NCBI GenBank assembly: GCA_024195585.1
Contig: SWBL01000568.1
Span: 1 to 19,865 of the forward strand
Length of the DNA stretch: 19,865 bases
Source of the DNA: Aureobasidium sp. EXF-3400
Lineage: Eukaryota > Ascomycota > Dothideomycetes > Dothideales > Saccotheciaceae
Direction of reading: 5' to 3'
The notes beneath the pieces were generated by a model that saw only the letters and a list, made by a program, of their open reading frames with translations, was not told where the DNA came from and ran no database searches. Shown one piece after another: positions 1 through 8,296 of this stretch. The first letter of the stretch is position 1. The number at the start of each line of letters is the position of its first letter. The position numbers and the translations under genes were made by a program.

Positions 1-27
1 GACGCGGCGTAAAGCGCAATGAAGCGT

Positions 28-671
28 TTACTGCTCGGTCTGGAAGTAGTTGAGGAGGATGGAGCGCTCCTGCGACTCCTCACCCCAGTCCTTGACGACG
101 ACGCAAGAGCAGTTGACGACCTTGCGGGCGTTACCCTCACGGTCAATCTGGCCTGTAGAAAGATTGTTAGTGTTCTGTTTGCATCGAAGCAGGGCCAAAG
201 AGCAAAAACTTACAGAGACCGGCCCACTCGCCGAGCTGCTTGCCATCAGGGACCTTGATGAGAGGGATCTTGTGCTCGCCGCAAAGGGCAACGATGAGCT
301 TCTTGTAGGCCTCCTCCTCGCATGCCTCGTTGAGAACGCACATGTGAGCCTGGCGACGGTCAAGGGCCTTGGAGGCCTCACGGAGACCACGGGCAAGTCC
401 GTCGTGGATCAGAGAGATCTTGAGAACACCCTTGAGGGCGTCAAGGACGGACATGGAGCCGGACTGGGCGGACTCATCGGCGCCAACTTCGACCTCCTCG
501 GCGGCGGCGACGGGGCTGGTGGGCTCTTCTACATCCGACTGTGTTGCGCACAAGAGTTAGTGATCTTTTCTTGTGCTGCGAATTGTCCACGGAGAAAACA
601 GCTGTGTGCGCGCAAAGCGGCGACGCAACACAACTTGTACCCCGCTTCCTTCAACCGGTGGTGCATACCAT
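28..671 (-). CDS. RPS12: 40S ribosomal protein S12 (eS12)
   Basis: Small-subunit ribosomal protein S12, a cytoplasmic ribosome component. Three exons give 150 aa: 671-669 (ATG only), 538-214 and 152-28. Intron 1 (668-539, 130 nt) starts GTATGC right after the ATG, has a CACTAAC branch site and ends ACAG. Intron 2 (213-153, 61 nt) starts GTAAGT and ends ACAG. The joined protein starts MSDVEE, has an acidic Ala/Glu-rich N-terminus, then the conserved L7Ae-like core ([39 protein letters not shown]) and ends NYFQTEQ. Frame is kept across both junctions, and the length is normal for the family. An intron after the initiator codon is common in ribosomal protein genes. The next gene upstream is on the same strand, and a possible E-box lies about 157 bp upstream of the start. 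Identity is very secure; the one-codon first exon is inferred from splice signals. Confidence 0.96.
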
Positions 672-1427
672 TTTGAAAAGATATAACGACGCTGTCGGGT
701 GATCCTCGAAGAGTCGATATGTGTGGGTGGTTTAAAGAGTACGGATTTCGCAACGAGACTTTCTTGTGAGTGCCGCGCATTTTGCGTCTGTGCGCCCTCT
801 CGGCTGTACGACGCCAAGAGTTCGATGCACGTGACCTGTTCACTACCTCGATATCTGTGCTCGACGACAACATAGTGATATATCGTCCTTGGGTCCCGTC
901 TCTTACGATACATAGTGTGGCACATGAAGTGAAAGCCATCGGTTCATGCAGTCATTGATGAGCGTTTGTGAAGCATATAGAGAGTAACAACATAATTGGG
1001 AGCACAGGAGAGTCGCCTGCCTCCAGACATCTCTATCCGGGTTCTTTTGATTGTTGCCTGGTTAGACTGGATTGATCGAGTCACGGCCATTGTGATCTTC
1101 TTCCATGGCTAGGCATTGATGGGTAAAAAACGTTTTGCAGATTCAGATGAAATGAAAGTTTTATTCAGAGCCGTATGCAGCAACAATGCAAGATATTGAC
1201 AAGTAAAAGATTCGACTACGCTTTGAAAGCAAGACACAACGCCATTCGCTTGCTAGGACGCTAGGAGACAGAGAAAAGCAACAGAGATAGAGAGACTGAA
1301 AAGAAAAAGGAAAGCAGACATTCTTGAAACCCCACAAAAGAAACAAAAGAATCGAAAGAGCTGTTGTGGTATTGCTCCTCTGCGTGTATGCGCGTGGTTG
1401 GGTATATGCATGTTTCGCACTCGTGGT
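672..1427. other. Intergenic: RPS12 promoter side and TeaR-like 3' flank
   Basis: About 750 bp between two minus-strand genes. It must hold the RPS12 promoter and the 3' UTR of the TeaR-like gene. Apart from the E-box at 828-833 and purine-rich runs around 1260-1350, I see no coding potential, RNA gene or repeat. Confidence 0.6.
828..833. promoter_or_regulatory. CACGTG E-box upstream of RPS12
   Basis: The palindrome CACGTG lies in the context GGTCACGTGC on the minus strand, about 157 bp upstream of the RPS12 start codon. Cbf1/bHLH proteins bind GTCACGTG-type sites, and in some yeasts Cbf1 works at ribosomal protein promoters. A role here is inference from motif and position only; a 6-mer can occur by chance. 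Confidence 0.3.
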
Positions 1428-3176
1428 CTACATGACAATACAGCATGCGACACTCTTCTTTTTCTTGCCATCCTCCTTCTCGTCGAGATCTGGCACTCTT
1501 TGTGCACCAGAGTTCACCGAGCTGGTCACCTGAGGCTGATTTGCTGGTGGTTTGGGCGATTTCGGAGGTGCAATTGGAGGCGCGATCTTTGGAGTGATTG
1601 TGTATCCACCACTTGGACCCTTAGCACTTCCAGTTTGGCTTCTAGAATCGCTCTTGATACTGTTGAGAGGCCATGGTGGCGGAATGGTATTCGAGCCTTG
1701 CTGTTCAGACGTGGTGGTATTCGCCTTTTTGGCTGACTCGGGTGAAGGCAAAGTTCCGATTCTGGCCAGCTCCTCATCACTCAAAGAATCTATGTTTAGT
1801 GGGTAAGACTGATCAGCCTCGTCTGCACTATCCGCTCCACCTTGCATTGCACGCTTCGCGTGGGTAGGAAGCATTTGCTGATCCGGCGGTAGCATGGGAT
1901 CAGGCTTGTACATGGTGGCAACCCAAGGTGCCTCTCCCTCTGGTCGATTGTGCAACGAGGTCGGCCGAGACCTGGTGGAGCCAGATGTGGGCCTTCTAAC
2001 TGGACTGTCTTTAGGCGAAGTGTTTCTAGCTTTTGAAGCGGTACGTGGAATGGTCTTTCGGCCTACGGAACCTCCTGCTGCAGCTTTGTTCATTGCTTTA
2101 GCCCTCGTTGCAGCGGTCAAGGATTGCGTTGTGCGTTGACTCAGTGAAGGCGATTCGGTAGCACTGGGCGAGTCTTGCATGTGGGAGCTGCGAGGCCTTG
2201 GCTTTGAGGGCATCGCAGATCGCGTGCTTGTGGGCTCAGTCACCATAGCAGGATTTCCCAGACTTCGGCTGCGATGCCTGCTGCTTGCACTATCGCTAAG
2301 AGGACTACTCATGCTGCGAGGTAGTGGAGAGTCGCGTTCGACAACGGTCTGTGAAACAGGTGCAGGACTGGCTCTCGCAACAGGTATGCGAGATACAGTA
2401 GGTCTTGGAAGACTTCGACTATACATGTTGCGGTCTACCCGAGGCTCTTCCTGCAACCTTTCCTCGTACTCGTCAGAATCCTGGTCCTGGTTCGCGCCTG
2501 CTTCAGTTTGTTCCTCAAATCCAGGCACCTTAGGAATTTCGCCTTCACCGGAAAAGGCAAGCTGACTCGTTTGGGTACGTGAGGCGGCATTGCGACTTGC
2601 CGATCGACTTGCAGAACGGCTGTCAGAACGACTCTGGCGACGATGGGTTGTTCGAGGTACGCCAAAGCCAGCGGCTGCTAGCTCCTGGCTTTCGATTCGA
2701 GCAAGTTTGTCACGATGGATCCAGGCTGATCTTTCAGGGTCGCCATCGATAGCACTTTCAGACTCAGCACGGGGGATTGCAAGAGGTGCTGAGGGTCGAT
2801 TATGAGATGTTGACGGTCGGCGTGTGTGAGGCACTGGGCCTTTTTGAGGGCTCGAGCCTCTTGAATTGCTGCTTCCCTTCCTCATGCTCCTTCCACTATC
2901 ACGTTTGATCTGTTCCAATTGGTATGCGTCGACATCGAGTGTAGCGGTGTGCTGAGAAGGCCGGCGGGAATTGTGGTTTGAGGAGTCGCGAGGGGTCTGG
3001 TTGGGGTCGAATGAGTACGAGGAATCGAACAAGGCTTGGTTAGCCAGAGGGAGATTCTGCAGCAGGCAATTAGCTGACCATTCTGGCGCATACTTCGTCG
3101 AGGACATTTGGCTTACTTCGTGGCCCAAGGGTACTGACTGCTCCCAACGCGGGGTAGACTGGTATGCAGTTGCCAT
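1428..3176 (-). CDS. teaR: TeaR-like prenylated cell-end marker receptor
   Basis: An uninterrupted 582-aa frame encoding a largely disordered Ser/Arg/Pro-rich protein. It ends with a lysine run (571-574), two cysteines (578-579) and CIVM, a canonical CAAX box. The family expectation is farnesylation at Cys579, with the basic stretch and Cys578 strengthening membrane attachment. Two ordered islands stand out: WIHRDKLARIESQEL (about 152-166) and a block around 414-442 containing PWVATMYKPDP and PPDQQMLPTHAKR. I recognise both as features of fungal TeaR, the membrane receptor that anchors the kelch protein TeaA at growing hyphal tips (functional counterpart of S. pombe Mod5). Repeated SRSAS-type runs (about 183-200) and many SP sites suggest phosphorylation. 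The start is the first ATG of the frame. Main uncertainty: recognition rests on remembered motifs without an alignment. Confidence 0.75.
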   Translation of the reverse strand: MATAYQSTPRWEQSVPLGHEVSQMSSTKYAPEWSANCLLQNLPLANQALFDSSYSFDPNQTPRDSSNHNSRRPSQHTATLDVDAYQLEQIKRDSGRSMRKGSSNSRGSSPQKGPVPHTRRPSTSHNRPSAPLAIPRAESESAIDGDPERSAWIHRDKLARIESQELAAAGFGVPRTTHRRQSRSDSRSASRSASRNAASRTQTSQLAFSGEGEIPKVPGFEEQTEAGANQDQDSDEYEERLQEEPRVDRNMYSRSLPRPTVSRIPVARASPAPVSQTVVERDSPLPRSMSSPLSDSASSRHRSRSLGNPAMVTEPTSTRSAMPSKPRPRSSHMQDSPSATESPSLSQRTTQSLTAATRAKAMNKAAAGGSVGRKTIPRTASKARNTSPKDSPVRRPTSGSTRSRPTSLHNRPEGEAPWVATMYKPDPMLPPDQQMLPTHAKRAMQGGADSADEADQSYPLNIDSLSDEELARIGTLPSPESAKKANTTTSEQQGSNTIPPPWPLNSIKSDSRSQTGSAKGPSGGYTITPKIAPPIAPPKSPKPPANQPQVTSSVNSGAQRVPDLDEKEDGKKKKSVACCIVM

Positions 3177-3779
3177 GTCGTGAGGTGTATGGTTGTTATG
3201 GTCGTTATTACTATGAAGAGCCGCGTAAACGGTAGATGCACAACAGGTCCAGCCTGTTCATGACCTTCTGAGCTGTACAACCAGCGTCTGCTGTTCCACC
3301 AATATACGCCTTGCTCGACACGTCGTCTTGAGTTGGAGAATGTTTCGAGATTGGAAGATAAGTGGACCAGAGCGACTTGAGAGTGACCAGCTTCTCGGGT
3401 AGGTTTGTTTAGGCAGGAAACGGCTCTAAACAAAGAGACGGATATGGAAAGAGCGGATCGATGCGATTAAGGGGACGAGGGGTCGTGGCCAGAACGGCTG
3501 TATGCACTTGATCGTCACCAAGTTGTTTACACAGGTCGAAAGAATATTCCAGACATCAGGGACAAGACCTGTCAAGACACAAAGGTGTCTATGCAGCCGA
3601 AGAAATTGAGCGACATGTTCATCCTTGTTCTCATGGTCGATGACCGACAGGCCGCCGCCCGTGCGACCGTGCGCTTGGTGGCCTTTTGACACCCGAGGGT
3701 CTTTCATATTTTCCCTGCAGCACCAGCCACAAATCGGCGCCAATTCCTGTCTCGATCTCTAAATCGCCCTGCCAACATC
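3177..3779. other. Divergent intergenic region between teaR-like and methyltransferase-like genes
   Basis: About 600 bp from which the two flanking genes are transcribed outward, so it should contain both promoters and 5' UTRs. No TATA box, repeat or additional gene is convincing; the open frames inside have no recognisable protein features. Confidence 0.6.
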
Positions 3780-4313
3780 ATGACGCCGATAAGTTTTGCT
3801 TCTTCTGCTGAACCCAAGCATCATCCCGATTGCTGTATGGCCATTTCGCAGCCTCTGCTCCACAATCTGGCCAATATCCTGCCTCGTGGCCCAGCCATCT
3901 CTGTGCTTAGCATCGGTAGCGGCACCGGCCTCCTCGAAAGTCTGCTTTCCCGGTTGCTTGATGACTCTTACGACATATGCGGTGTAGAAGTTTCTCCCAA
4001 GGTCAACAAATATCTGCCTGAACAAGACATGTTCTTTGTGGGCGGTACCTGGGACCTCTGCCCACAAGCAGGTAAATCTCACGTCTGGATCTTTACGTAC
4101 CCACGCGAACCCAAGTTGATCGTGCAATATCTCGAACTACATGACCATGCCAGCCTTTCCAAAATCATCTGGCTTGGACCCAAGATGGATTGGCAGGACT
4201 ACGAAGGCGTATTCGCTTTATCAAAGTTTAGTCGTCTTACTGTGCTAGAAGATTGTGGAGCAGCAGCCTACGAAATGGTCGTTGTGGCGGAACGTCAAGT
4301 AAACGAGCTGTAG
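3780..4313 (+). CDS. Small SAM-dependent methyltransferase-fold protein, uncharacterised
   Basis: A single-exon 177-aa frame starting at an ATG preceded by AACATC. Residues about 42-50 (VLSIGSGTG) match the glycine-rich motif I of Rossmann-fold methyltransferases, and about 68-72 (GVEVS) fits the acidic post-I strand that binds the SAM ribose. Later strands can be followed (HVWIFTYP, KIIWLGP, YEMVVVAERQ). No catalytic motif that would identify a substrate, such as DPPY/NPPY, is visible, and the protein is short for an independent methyltransferase. There is no signal peptide or membrane segment. It may be an inactive methyltransferase-like fold or a minimal enzyme with an unknown target. The gene is divergent from the TeaR-like gene and tandem with the TPR gene. 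I do not recognise the specific family; the fold call is moderate. Confidence 0.7.
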   Translation: MTPISFASSAEPKHHPDCCMAISQPLLHNLANILPRGPAISVLSIGSGTGLLESLLSRLLDDSYDICGVEVSPKVNKYLPEQDMFFVGGTWDLCPQAGKSHVWIFTYPREPKLIVQYLELHDHASLSKIIWLGPKMDWQDYEGVFALSKFSRLTVLEDCGAAAYEMVVVAERQVNEL

Positions 4314-4714
4314 CTGAAATCTGACCTTGACGGACAGGTCCCCTTGACCGCTGTGCTTGGTATAGAAGAGCATGTCTCCTGCTGACCGCACCACTAGTCA
4401 GCGGTCCTCCAATTGGGAACATTCGGTCCTGAGATAGAGCATCTCCTAGACGCTGTAGAAGCATGGCAATTTTTGTAGCTCATGGCCATGCTTGCACAGT
4501 TGGCCACATGACAAGAGCTCATAAAGCAAGCCAGCAGTGCAGACATGTGCTGAAAGCATATGAACATACCGGATGTTGGCAATGTCACGTCAATAATGCT
4601 CATGATCGACCATATAATACTCGCCTGGTTGCTGACCTTCGTCAATAATTCTTGAGGTTACTCGTTGAACTTTTAGACTGTGTTGACCAAACCTGTCAAG
4701 ATTGGCTCGCTACA
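4314..4714. other. Intergenic region before the TPR gene
   Basis: About 400 bp holding the 3' flank of the methyltransferase-like gene and the promoter of the TPR gene. The frame of the TPR gene stays open upstream of the chosen ATG as far as a TAA at 4646-4648. A short upstream exon is therefore possible, although I found no consensus donor supporting one. Confidence 0.5.
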
Positions 4715-6067
4715 ATGGTACTGATGGAGATTGAAAGGATACAACGCTGCCCTTCAGCGCTTCAACACGAAGAATTGCGAGATGTGTGGAACCATGCCTC
4801 TTTCCTCGTTCATATTGCCTATGATCTGGACTGGGCTGTGCGTCAATTCGAGATGTTGGAAAGGGAAGCACCAAACTGTCTGATCAAAGCAATACTGTTA
4901 CTCAACGTCGGCATAACCTCTTGCCATGTGGCAGAATATCGATATGCCGAGAAAGCTTTTCAGAAGGTCCTTCCGTTGGATCGTTTTCTTGCCCCACTCG
5001 CTCACTTCTTTCTTGGAGTGGTGCGATTCGAGCTTGCAGACTACGAGCAGGCGCAGATAAGCTTCAAGCTCTGTGCTTATATCCTCAAGCAGACTGATCA
5101 AAACCGTCCGTATCATCACCTCGGACTTGACTTTACTCTATTGCACCATCTAGTCGCGGAAAACGAGGAGATCGCCGCTTACGAGTGGACACTCAAACAA
5201 AAGGGGCGGTATGGGTTCAGGCTACTGAACAGAATGCCAGCGTCGTTGGTCTTCAGCAGCACTGTTCTAAACAACGAAGTCGAGCTTTGTTGCGAGAGAA
5301 TGATCAGACCGCATAGCCCTCGCTCGGCAGCTTCGAATAGCGTCTTCAGCACATCCTCGGAGGGTGTGTCGTCTACAGCTAAAACTGTCAACAATCCAGC
5401 TTCACAACCAATTCTCAACCATACGACGCACGCATCTCCTGTGATACCTTGGCGGCCCTTCAAAAAGCCAATGGTTCCACGAGCAGCGCAGGCCGAAACG
5501 TCTAACTTGCGGTCTTTGACACACTTTCTGAAGTATACTGGGCCAGAAGATTCCCAAGCGACCAGAGCAGAGGTCCCAAACGCACCAACGATCGCTCTCC
5601 CTGCAATAGATCACGCAAGTATTCCCACCGGGCGGATGGGATCAGTACGACAAGCTCTACTCCAAGTCTCCGAGCAGGCAGACATGGGTAGCCTTCTTCG
5701 AAAAGCATCAATCCTGACACTTAAGAAGTAAGTTCACGGATGAGGTGCTAGACCCAGGACAACAAACTGACACCTTTCCAGGAAGAGCTCGATTCGCCAA
5801 ATGACGAAGAGTGTCTTTAGCACGCCGATAGATCAACTTGGGGCAGTCCACGTGGATCGTGGTCTTGAAAGAGGGAGAGTGATTGTAGGACCACAACACC
5901 AACCAGCCATAAGCACGATCACGCATATGCCTAATCTTACCGCTCATAGAGCGGTATTTGGAACAATCGCAGAAGATAGCAGGGAGGCGAGTGAGCAACA
6001 CCAGGTCGATGGAAGAGTTAGCTTGGACTCACACCTGATCTACAGCCATGGAAGACTGATGATGTGA
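4715..6067 (+). CDS. TPR protein resembling NoxR/p67phox repeats
   Basis: Two exons, 4715-5727 and 5782-6067, joined across a 54-nt intron (GTAAGT donor, CTGAC branch, TTTCCAG acceptor), give 432 aa. The start is the first in-frame ATG; an upstream exon is not excluded. Residues about 24-126 form roughly three TPR-like helical pairs. Key elements are LLNVGITS followed by EYRYAEKAFQKVLPLDRFLA, then FFLGVVRFELADYEQA, then YHHLGLDFTL at about 133-142. The order N-x-G, A-x-x-x-F/Y-Q, LD-x-x-LA, G-V, D-Y/F-E-x-A and LGL-x-F matches the TPR domain of NoxR/p67phox, the Rac-binding activator of NADPH oxidase. Unlike NoxR, no PB1 domain is visible; the rest is Ser/Pro-rich and probably disordered. Fold assignment is moderate and the NoxR relationship is inference from pattern. 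Confidence 0.75.
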
Positions 6068-6395
6068 TGAAATCTTTGTTTGCGGACATCATGCACATTG
6101 ACAGTTCTGTCTGCAGACTATCTGACATGTCTTTTGATTTTGATATGAATGCATATTTTCTCAATCTTTCCTAATTGCAATTCGAATCATTGAAAAATCC
6201 TCATGTGCTTTGATGGTTGGTTGCTTGGAAGTAATTGGGGAACAGGAATATGTTAAGAACGCTGCATAGTTGTGCAACAAGCAAGACTAGTCTTCATTTG
6301 GAATAGTGCGTGAGGCATAAAGCGCGTTGGTTCGCGTCCTCCATCAAAGCAATCTGCATTCCTTGATGAAACAATGGTCTTTGAAGACAAGAACC
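6068..6395. other. Intergenic region and RAI1 leader
   Basis: About 330 bp, AT-rich in its first half, between two plus-strand genes. It contains an ATG at 6366 in frame with RAI1 (ten extra residues) and an out-of-frame ATG at 6374 that opens a 13-codon uORF ending at the TGA at 6413-6415, overlapping the RAI1 start. Nothing else was recognised. Confidence 0.5.
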
Positions 6396-7935
6396 ATGCA
6401 GCGATTTCTTGTTGAGCCTATACAGCAATTTGCTGGAACAAATACAAGAATCAAGAAACCCACTGTATGTACAAAGTCTCGAAATCGGAATCACCAGAGC
6501 TGATCATCGTAAACCAGGAAATTGCTTTCTTCTCTTACGACTCTGACCATAAACTCAAGCCGCTCGACAATGAATCGTTGAAATACTACTATCCGCCCTT
6601 CTTCAATATTCCTGGTCATCATGACACTAGGTTTCCTGTAGATCTCTCGAGAGGATATAACTCTTTTCGGCAAAGAGATGACAGTGGTGACGAGCATCTT
6701 GACGGTCTTCTAGACACTCTTGTCGAGGCTGAGAAACGCAATGGCAAAAAAACTGAGGTTGACTTGGTGACGTGGAGGGGTATGATGACCAAAGTCAGTC
6801 TTGGATTCAACGCTGTGTCTCGGAAATATATACTGACTGTATGCTCAGATCTTGACAGCGCCATACGAGATGGAAGATGGTTTCGAGATGAATGCGACAT
6901 GCTTCCAAGTGCGCAATTCCTTCAAACAAACACGATTCGATAACTTTGCTAATACACGTCGAAGGGCACAATGTAGGCAATATTTACCAACACCGTCAAT
7001 GGTAAAGCAGAGACTGACTATCTTGTCTGCATTAGATACATCGAAGAGAACCACGCATACAAGGCTGCATCAAGAGAAGCACAGAAGGCTCGCTTCTCAC
7101 GGAACAGAGGTCCACCACAAGACATGGCTATGTACTGGGGTACAGTTGACCTGTTTTCTTTCGATTTCAGACTGCTGATACCAATTGCAACAGGCTACAA
7201 ATTTGAGACACTGTCACTCTTGAACAAGCCCTGGGGAGAAACAACAAGAGAAGAGATCGAGGGACGGGAAGACGACGTTGTCGACAACTACGCCCAATAT
7301 TGCAGCATCTGCAGAACGGAGATTGGCGGTGCATCAATGGTCATCGGAGGAGAGGTAGATGGAGGTATAGAACAATCGCTCGCCTTCTCAGGAACAGAGC
7401 TGATATGACACAGTGCTCGGATACAAGCCTGACGATCCACAAGCACCTGCCAGATGGGTAGAGCTCAAGACATCCAAACAACCAGAGCATGAGCGCGATC
7501 GATGGGTCCTCGACAAGAAACTCCTCAAGTTCTGGGCTCAATCATTCTTGCTGAAGTTTGTAAACCACCGAGCCTTCCATCTGTTTATGTGACTGACCAG
7601 GCTGTAGTGTACCAAAAATCATCATCGGCTTTCGCTCACGGGATGGAAAACTGCTAAACATGGAAGAATTGAGCACGCAGCAGATCCCATCCAAGATTCA
7701 GCAACAAGGCACGTACAAGTGGAACGGCAACATCTGCATCAATTTCACGGGCCAATTCCTCGACTTTCTCAAGCAGACGATTGTCGGCGAGGGCGTGTGG
7801 AGAATTCGAAGAGAAGCCAAAAGTACAGCAATCGAGGTCTTCAAGGTCGAGGAGACGGGTACAGGCAATACTCTCACTCAGAACTTCATCGACCATCGAA
7901 ACAGGCTTTTCGCGGAGAGATTGCCACAGCATTGA
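6396..7935 (+). CDS. rai1: Decapping nuclease Rai1/DXO family
   Basis: Removes incomplete or non-canonical 5' caps and, in fungi, partners the nuclear exonuclease Rat1. Eight exons give 385 aa: 6396-6464, 6518-6793, 6849-6908, 6965-6972, 7036-7139, 7194-7364, 7414-7555, 7608-7935. The seven introns are 49-63 nt, and every junction restores family consensus. Exon 4 is an 8-nt microexon that completes FQGTIYIEENHAYK. All active-site motifs are present: Arg110 in TWRGMMTK (motif I), Glu177 in GYKFE (motif II), Glu226 and Asp228 in GGEVD (motif III), Glu246 and Lys248 in WVELK (motif IV). FWAQSFLL follows. The N-terminus MQRFLVEPIQQFAG fits fungal Rai1; an in-frame ATG at 6366 would add ten residues. 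Most donors are weak (GTCAGT, GTGCGC, GTAGGC, GTACAG, GTATAG, GTTTGT). Identity is secure; single splice sites need RNA evidence. Confidence 0.93.
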
Positions 7936-8296
7936 AGGATCGTGGAGCTGCTTGAGCTCAGATGCTCAGCAACAGCATTGTTACAAAACTGAGAGCGATG
8001 CAGGATCGTTTGGCGCTCTTGTTAATATCCATAATCATATCAATCCTGATGGAAGTGGTATCGGAAGTCAATGGTAGAGTCTGGGGAGTTGTGGGCATGT
8101 GAAAGAGCATTCTCGAAGCTTCCCCACGCCAACCTGATGTCACTCGATTGACCCGAGCCACGCACTCATAGCAACCACCCAACATCAAGAATGGAAGTTT
8201 GCTTTTTCTCATATCCTGCACAAACAAGACTTTCACTCGCTCGTCCCTTGCTAGACTAATCTACAACACGCACAACATACATACTCATTGCATACA
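7936..8296. other. Intergenic: RAI1 3' flank and SIS1 promoter
   Basis: About 360 bp between two plus-strand genes. It holds a heat-shock element at 8110-8122, and shortly before the SIS1 ATG a CA-rich, G-poor leader typical of highly expressed fungal genes. Confidence 0.6.
8110..8122. promoter_or_regulatory. Heat-shock element upstream of SIS1
   Basis: Three perfect alternating units TTC-nn-GAA-nn-TTC (TTCTCGAAGCTTC), the binding pattern of trimeric Hsf1, lie about 175 bp upstream of the J-protein start codon. A GAG five bases further upstream gives a partial fourth unit. J-protein genes of this class are known Hsf1 targets in yeast, so motif and context agree. Occupancy is not shown. Confidence 0.65.

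Noticed and set aside
539..668. snoRNA hosted in RPS12 intron 1
   Set aside because: No C box, D box, H box or ACA arrangement is visible in the intron.
4652..4714. TTG start for the TPR protein
   Set aside because: TTG is not a normal start in fungal nuclear genes; the first in-frame ATG is at 4715, or a missed upstream exon exists.
5940..5956. 7-bp hairpin ACCGCTC/GAGCGGT
   Set aside because: It lies within coding sequence of the TPR gene, is short, and has no T-run or other context suggesting function.
6977..7001. Alternative RAI1 exon between a TGTAG acceptor and a GTAAAG donor
   Set aside because: Its splice signals look good, but it puts the following exon out of frame, whereas the 8-nt exon at 6965-6972 restores frame and family consensus.
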